From: Mauremys mutica
Taxonomy: Eukaryota > Chordata > Testudines > Geoemydidae
Direction: 5' to 3'
DNA length: 64,000 bases
Assembly (NCBI RefSeq): GCF_020497125.1
Contig: NC_059072.1
Coordinates: forward strand, 270,302,045-270,366,044
Below, piece after piece: positions 57,065 through 64,000 of this stretch. Position 1 is the stretch's first letter. Each line of letters starts with the position of its first letter. The notes under the pieces were generated by a model. That model was given only the letters and a program-made list of their open reading frames with translations. It was not told where the DNA came from and ran no database searches. The translations under genes were made by a program, and so were the position numbers.

Positions 57065-57267
57065 CAAGGATCAGCAACTTTTGGCGGTGTGGGCCACAGG
57101 ATGTACTGGCCGTGACTTCCCATAGCCCCCATTGGCCTGGAGCGGTGAACCGCGGCCAGTGGGAGCCATGATCGGCTGAACCTGCGGACACGGCAAGTAA
57201 ACAAACCGGCCTGGCCCACCAGGGGGCTTACCCTGGCAGGCCACATGCCAAAGGTTGTCGATTCCTG
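57065..57267. mobile_element. hAT-type MITE (GC-rich 'GGCAACC' family), copy 3
   Basis: 203 bp. Left CAAGGATCAGCAACTTTTGG, right '...catgccaaaggttgtcgattcctg'. Target duplication ATTCAGAA (57057-57064) / ATTCAGAC (57268-57275), 7 of 8. Interior as in 1861-2050 and 35792-35997. Confidence 0.85.
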
Positions 57268-57275
57268 ATTCAGAC

Positions 57276-60200
57276 ACTAATGTTTGTGAAATTTTATGTG
57301 AAATTAGAATTACATTATCACTCAGCTATAGATTGTCTCTTTGTTCAAATGATAGAAGATATTCTCCTAAATTTTTGACACAATTTTCTTTTCAAATGGT
57401 GTTTAATGAACCCACAGTAGAGGATTATATTCGTTTAATCAATATTATTTTAGTGATATGACTACAGAGTATAATTAAGCATCCAATCATTAGCAATGAA
57501 GACATTTCAGACAAGCTGTATGTGCATAAATCAACATTTTATGAAAGGGAGAGAACGTGACGGTGACTCAGCTGACAGGCACTTTTCCTTTTGAGTCACT
57601 GCTGAACCAACATCCCAGTCTGATGCACTATGCTGCTAGAGGTGAAGTCATTCATGTCAGATATGAAATTGTGGTCCTGACAGCTCATAATTATAGAAGA
57701 TATCATGGATTATTCCACACACGTCCCCATATAAGGTTCTGCATCCTGATAGTTATGTTCTATCCAGCTCCCCTCCCCAAATTTCTTAATTTCATCTGGA
57801 AAAAAAAATTCACTTACTTCCCTAACCCCCACCTCCCAGGTTTGGGGCTGATGGTGTGCTTAAGTCCTCATTGTGAATCCCATCCCTTATGTTCACAGCA
57901 CACTGTGTTCATTGGTCAGAATAAGGGGGGGGGAATTGGCACTGAGGGACTCTGACCACAACCCCAGAGTAGTTAAAATGATCAGCTGTGGAACTAACTC
58001 AATTTTAAATTGCTATTATGCTTGGCATTAACATCCCAGTGAAATGTATGAGGGTACTCCACACCTGTCTTAGAAGATTAAATCCATTCTGCTGTCACTA
58101 ATATAGCTTACAGTGGGCTACAGCCGTAGCTGGAAACTATGTGCCGCCCCCATCCCATGGTTTAGGCCTGCTGGATCCGTGTAATGCCAGGTCGACTGGC
58201 TGTTCCTCTGCCATACCAATCAAACTCTTCTGCAGCGAAGTCCCTGTGCTACCTGCCCAACAGGATCGGAGTGGTTCTGTTACATTTATGGAGTTTGAGA
58301 ATCATTCTATAGACTGCACTTCTGCAGAAATGGAAGTCATTGGTCACTAGGGAAGCACTGGTATGGTGCACCACTGTAATAGGCTCCATCTGACCCAAAT
58401 GCCACTTTAAACTCCTGGGGCGAGATTCTGGCTTTTACACTGGGAGGGAGTAGTAGAGAATTGAAGATTAGAGCAGCTGAATGGAGGGTCCCCAAGCCAT
58501 CCAGCTGGTAGAATAGCTCAGGGACCCAGGTTGAAGGGCACACTTTGCAACAAGTCTTACTGCTGTTTTAGAAGTAAGCAGCATCTACTCCTCTCAGTGC
58601 TGCAGGGCTCTGGCCAGACCACCCACCTGGCTTACCCCAGAATGCTAGTTTATACACACACACCCCAAATCCTCAGCATTCAGGGAGTGCCAGTAACTAT
58701 CCCTTACCTATTTTGTAATAAAATAGTGGGGAGTCTGCATGGGTGCACAATGAGGATTGGGGGTGGGAAGAAGAGAGGGGGAAAAAGCTCATTATCCACC
58801 CCGCTCTCCAAGATGACCCACCTCAAGATTAAAAGAATTTAGTCTACAAGTCAGCAGTCCATAGAATATCTTTGTTACTGGTGGCTATTTCTCCTCTATG
58901 CTATTCAGTAATGAATACAACTCCCAGCATTCTGCCTCCTGGAATTCTAATCCGTACCTCTCAGAGTCTTTAGCAAAAGGTCACCATGATATAAAAGCCA
59001 CAAGCTATTCCAGTGCTGAAGGAGGTGTCTAGGAAACAAATTAACTTTTAAAGAAGAGATATCTAGGAGGCTTATTATTCTGGAGGCAAATTATTAACCT
59101 TTTATCTCCATGTAATGGGCCATAGGACTAAAGAAGAGGAGTGTGGGTGGCATGGCTCCTTTTATTTTCTCCCTTTAGATTTAGGAGATTCAATTCACCT
59201 CAGGTTAAATGGCAGTTTTTTCTTTGCCATTAAGTTTTCCAAGAATAGAGCTCAGGCTTTAAATGTCATTTACATCAGAATCAAGAATAATCACATAAAT
59301 AAGAATTTATGAATAATTAATTATGTCTGGTATCACATTAGCACTGTACTATTTTTAATTTACGGGGGCCAAGATGGCTTCATTACCAACCTGAGAAGGG
59401 ACAAGTAGCAATTAAAGTGGCTGATTGATTGACGAATCATTTCACAAAGCACACCGATTATATTGCAATATGCTTGGATCACAGGAAAATCTTGGGTTGT
59501 AAACAGTGACCTCAGTCATAATAAAAAGATAAATGCCCCAACAAAATTAAACAAGTGTCATTAATGCTATTTTAACCAGAGGAGAATTAATTTTTTTCCT
59601 CTTAAAATATTGTATCAAATCCAAAACCTGTTGTTGCTGCCGTCAGTTGCTAAACACTTACAATTCAATGGCAAGAACAGAGTGCTGCTGCTGTGTGCTA
59701 GTAATGATACCTCTGTAAGAAGAGTAATTGAAACTTTCCAAGCACTCAAAAACATGCCCAATTTCAAGCTCATGGGAATCCAGTGAAAATGCAGAATTTC
59801 CTTTTGAAAAAGTCACTGAAGCTATATACTATAGTTGACCCCTAACCTCCAATACTCAGTTCTCTGAAAAGTTTCAAAGCTGCTTATTGTGATGCATTTT
59901 GGATTCTCTTGAGGAGCTGGTTGGATTTCATCACATGGCATTTCTTCTATTTCCCTGCCTGGCTTAGCCTCCCCTATGACTCCGAAGCTGAATTCCTAAT
60001 TACATGCAAGGTTTTCTGATATTACAGATATGGTTACTGTGTAATTACATAGATTGAGCTATACTTTAAAAGCATCCAGAAATTGCAGCTAGTGCTCAAT
60101 GAAGCAGCCCATATATGAAGCAGTGTTTCATGCAGAAAATGTGTTACACATGGGTGCCATACTTTGCACTGGTAGCTAAATGATTTCCAGGTGAAGTTTA

Positions 60201-62509
60201 AAAAGTATGAAAGAAGATGAATGCTCATTTAGTTCCTGCAGGAAACCAATGCCCAAGAAAATCCACCCTTCCCCTTCCAGAATGATTTCTTCTGGTCTCT
60301 GGAAGGCTGAGGTGAAAGAGAAGGGAAGCCACTGGGGGAAAAAGAAAGAGAGGAAAGTTGCACTGAAACAGAAAGAGAGAAAGGGAAAAGAAAATGGATG
60401 CGGAGGTGGGGGGCACAGAAGAGTGGAACCTCATAAACCAGAGGAGAAAGTGGAAAGCAGGACAAGATGAGAGAATTGGGAGAAAAATGAAAGTACAAAT
60501 GAAAAATAGAAAGCAAGACACTAAAAATCACACAAGGCAAGAAGAAAGAAAGAAAGAACAAATTCATAGGGTAGGCCATGTGAGCAAAACACAGATTCAG
60601 CAACCATGCCATGCCAGGGCATGAGGAGGAAGGTATGGATCCATTACAAAACAGGGAGAAGCTCCCACCAACAACAAACAGGGAACCACCAATCTATACA
60701 ATGATAAGGAAACAGTAACAGATTACAAACACAGTAAGGAACAACAATGCAAGGGAGTTTAAGAAGAACATATTTTGCAGAGGATAAATGTGTGAAACTT
60801 TAATCAACAACAGCAAAGCAGTGATGCAACCATGAATCTATCATATCCCAAAATGAATTATATTGGAACTTGGAAGAAATTTGACATTACAGGGTCAAAA
60901 CATTGCCTACTAAGTAGACAGATGGTCCCTCATGATCTGTACAGACTCCTTTCTATTCCCCAATTCACAAAATTGGTGGTATTCAAGGTTAGAAAAATCA
61001 CAAAATAATACATCAATTGTACTCAGCATTAGTGCCATGTGAACTGGGGTGAATTTCTATCCCTTTTTTAAACAGGGTGGACAATGTGCTTTTCCTCTTA
61101 CAGTATGTAATTTTGAGTCAGAATTATTACATATGGAATTCCTTTCATAGCAATGAATACAATCTCTTAACATCAATAAGTTCCAAACAAAGGTATACAC
61201 AAGCTAAAATAATATGCATACTCTAACATAAAAGTACAAGGTTGGGTTGTAAAGAGGAAGATTGCTTGATTTCAGAATAAACCTAAGAAATGAAAATAAA
61301 AGGCAAATTTCTTCAGGAAATTATGATGTGGCTTAGTTCTGGAGCATAACTGGAACCTTACATATAACTCATTAATTTACAATGGAATATTCCCTCAAAA
61401 TTATGGAAACCATTTCCATCCCTGGAACAGTTTTGAGAGTTAGTGCTCAGTGTCCATTTCCTTCCCTACACTCCCCAACCCCATCCTCACCACAGTGAGG
61501 ACATATGAACGCCATTTTACTTTCTGGTGTGAACCAGAGGGACTAAGCAACAAAATGAAAGTCATAGAACTCTTCGCCTGAAACAAATTGGAAAGCAGCA
61601 CATTAGTATTTCAAGGGGTCTGCCCTGCCATCCTTCTAACATTATAAATAGTGTGCTAGTTCAAGTAGAAATAGACATAAAATATTGCTTCAAAATATAT
61701 AGTTAAATGATATGTCAGCAGGATCTTGAAGATAAGACACCTGACACAATTAATTCATGTAAGTTAGGATGTTATGTGATAAAACTCATGTTAAATCTAA
61801 TATGGAAAAAAATGCCACATTTGCTCAGTTATTTTACTGATTTGAAATGAGGGAAGCTCAACTGTGTAACATACTTTTTAACCCAAGAATGGTAATATAT
61901 ATTAGAAAAAGGCCCACCCCAGTTTCACTCACACATATGCATATACACACACAGAGGTGGGCCTTTACAATATTTTTTAAATTGCATCATTGCCTAGTGA
62001 TCTGAATCTCAAGATACGGCCTTGTCCTAAAGGCTCTGCTCAGGAGCTCTCCAGTTCAAACTATTACATTGCCCTGAATATCTATTGAGAAAACACTTCA
62101 GAATAAAAAAAGACCTTTGTAAAATTTGCTGATGGTCCTTGTCAGAGTTCAGACCTTTCTTTTTAAGTACACTTCAGATTACGGTATACAATCAAATTAT
62201 TCCTAGACCTGTTGGAGTAACTTAAAATGAATTTCAGGGTAAGCCTCCAAGTGGAAACACCTGCTGTGTTTAAAGTATTAAATGTAACAGCAGGACACAT
62301 TTCTTTTTTTTCCCCCTCTTTCCATAACATATGAAGGATATTAGTTAAGATTCCAATCTCTGACTTAGATTCCTACTGGAGTTTAGCCACAACGTCAAAT
62401 AGTCTCCACTCTAAAGCTATTATATCTGGAGGCAAAGGCTTGAAAGAGACTGATGTGTCAATGAGACTGTATATCAGTGTAGAAAGGAACATAAACTCTG
62501 ACAAGTCAA
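57276..62509. other. Long gene-free stretch
   Basis: AT-rich. It holds a purine-rich tract at about 60300-60560 (+ strand A/G), a small AAAG run near 60543-60556, and an 11-bp inverted repeat (61908-61918 with 61956-61966) around a CA-rich loop. The 59200-59720 part is unique-looking with several TAATTA boxes. The 132-codon + frame at 57557-57955 has no ATG-supported or motif-supported content. No gene called. Confidence 0.45.
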
Positions 62510-64000
62510 GTGTAAAAATATAATTAGGCAGGCCAACAGAGAATTTGAAGAGCAACTAGCAAAAGACAAAAAAAAAAGTTTAGTTTTTTTGTAAGTACAT
62601 CAGAATCAAGAAGCCTGCCAAACAATCAATGGGCCACTGGACATTGAGGTGCTAAAGGAGCATTCAGAGAAGACAAGGCTATTGAGGAGAAGCTAAATTA
62701 ATTCTTTGCATTGGTCTTCATTGCAGAGGATGAGGGGGACATTCCCACACCTGAGACATTCTTTTCATGTGACAAATATGAGTGAAGTGGCAATAGAGGG
62801 GGTTTTGGAACAAATTAATATATTTAAATAGTAATCAGTCACTAGGACCAGATGATATTCACTCAAGAGTTCGGAAGGAACTCACATTACATATTACAAT
62901 TAGTAGCTCTACAATTTCATGTATCATTTAAATCAGCCTCTGTACCAGATGACTAGAGGATAGCTAGTAGAACACCATTTTTTTTTAAAGGGCCTCAGAG
63001 AAAATCATGGCCATTACAGGCTGGTACACCTAACTTCAGTGCCAGGCAAATTGGTTGAAACTACAGTAAAGAATGGATATATCAGACACAGATGAACATG
63101 ATGCACTGGGGAAGAGTCAACACATCTTTTGTAACTGGAAATTATGCCTCACTAATTACTAGAATTCTTTGTGGGGGTCAATAAGCATGGGGACAAGGCT
63201 GATCCAGTGGATGTAGTGTATTTGGATTTTCAGAAAGTCTTTGATAATGTCCCTCACCAAAAGCTCTTAAGCAAGGTAAGCTGCTGGGGCAAGAGAGAAG
63301 GCCCTTGCATGGATCTGTAACTGGTAAAAGATAAGGAAACAAAGGGCAGGAATAAATGGTCAGTTTTCCCAATGGGGAGACGTAAATAGCAGGGTCCCTT
63401 GAGAGTCTGTACTGGGACCTGTACTGTTCAACATTCATTAATGATGTAGAAAAAAGAGGAAACAGTGAGGTGAAAAAATGTGCACACAAAAATTACTCAA
63501 GATGGTAGTCTGCTTTCAACTTAATTAAGTTACAAAAGGGTGACGGGGCAAGGAAAATGGCAGATAAAATTCACTGTTGACAAATGCAAAGTAATGCAAA
63601 GTAATGCACATTAGAAAACATTATCCCAGCTATATGTACAAAGTGATGATGTCTAAATTAGCTGTTACCGCTCAAGAAAGAGATCTTTGAAAACACCCAA
63701 TCAGTGTGAAGTGGCAGTCAAAATAAATAAATAAATAAAAGCTAACAATGTTAGGAAACTTTAGGAAAGAGAGAGTAAATAAGATTGAAAATATCATAAT
63801 GGCACTATGTAAATCCATGGTACACCCACACCTTGAATATTGCATGCAATTTTGGTCACCCCATCTCAGAAAGTTATATTAGAATTGGAGGAAGTACGGA
63901 GATGGGCAACATAAATGATGAGGCGTATGGAACAGCTTCCATGTGAGATTAAAAAGAGTGGGACCTTTCAGCTTGGAAAAGAGATGACTAAGGGGGGATA
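62510..64000 (+). mobile_element. CR1 LINE, degenerate reverse-transcriptase region, runs off the window
   Basis: Reverse-transcriptase code is recognisable in shifting frames. KIQLGRQ-like start at 'aaaaatataattaggcaggcc' (about 62514); KYIRIKKPAKQSMGHW at about 62597; TRPDDIHSRVRKEL at about 62846; and DPVDVVYLDFQKVFDNVPHQ at about 63203, where the family normally has YLDFQKAFDxVPH. Then MVHPHLEYCMQFWSPHLR near 63818 and 'cctttcagcttggaaaagagatgactaagggggga' at the edge. Many indels and stops; dead copy. It was the class of enzyme that mobilised the SINE at 46791. Confidence 0.88.
63721..63740. repeat. (AAAT)n microsatellite inside the CR1
   Basis: Five AAATA-type units ('aaataaataaataaataaa') interrupt the CR1 reading. 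Confidence 0.85.

Noticed and set aside
57557..57955. 132-codon + open frame
   Set aside because: Not started by ATG, no domain recognised, ends in a low-complexity G-rich region.
60207..60624. Frames of 76-127 codons on both strands
   Set aside because: By-products of a purine-rich tract; Lys/Glu/Arg-rich one way, Phe/Leu/Ser-rich the other.

Overview
The window looks like turtle (Testudines, very likely cryptodire) nuclear DNA from a gene desert or a long intron. The main support is one SINE at about 46791-46948: it has a tRNA-like head and the CR1-type tail typical of the tortoise Pol III / CryI family. CR1 LINEs, a dense set of Harbinger- and hAT-type non-autonomous DNA transposons, and AT-rich background without operons or ribosome binding sites fit the same picture. 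I find no intact host protein-coding gene and no rRNA, tRNA or CRISPR. Most open frames above 60 codons are chance frames or lie inside GC-rich repeats.

The centre of the window is a complete PIF/Harbinger DNA transposon at 17033-21833 (4801 bp) with terminal inverted repeats and a 3-bp AAA target duplication. It carries three genes. (1) A HARBI1-like DDE transposase on the + strand (17415-18685), broken by two frameshifts. (2) A Myb/SANT-like DNA-binding protein on the - strand (exons 21446-20870 and 20019-19601), open across a well-formed splice junction. (3) A small + strand gene (coding 20464-20766) with its own CCAAT box, 5' non-coding exon, intron and poly(A) signal, lying wholly inside the intron of the antisense Myb gene. 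Its 100-residue product resembles a BEN domain. Harbinger elements are known as two-gene transposons, so the nested third gene is the most interesting thing here. The transposon itself sits inside the decayed reverse-transcriptase frame of an older non-LTR retrotransposon (16876-17032 and 21834-22280).

The rest is layered repeats. Harbinger-type MITEs with TTA target duplications occur at 33592-34495, 34499-34794 (directly abutting, sharing one TTA) and 50716-51116; a related fragment at 25068-25295 carries six perfect copies of a 22-bp palindromic unit. hAT-type elements with 8-bp target duplications occur at 1861-2050, 2439-2749, 10180-10618, 35792-35997, 36579-37386, 43068-43282, 49216-49426, 54759-55064 and 57065-57267. 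A small palindromic MITE with 10-bp duplications occurs at 23792-23913 and 39722-39837, with a diverged copy near 510-642. CR1 pieces lie at 4190-4445, 27985-28200, 44725-45235 and, with recognisable reverse-transcriptase code, from 62510 to the right edge. A long LTR-like repeat lies at 40735-41900. An unidentified degraded coding segment lies at 45811-46204. Several AT-rich stretches (12950-13350, 38340-38720, 59200-59720) look like ancient unique sequence and are candidates for conserved non-coding DNA.
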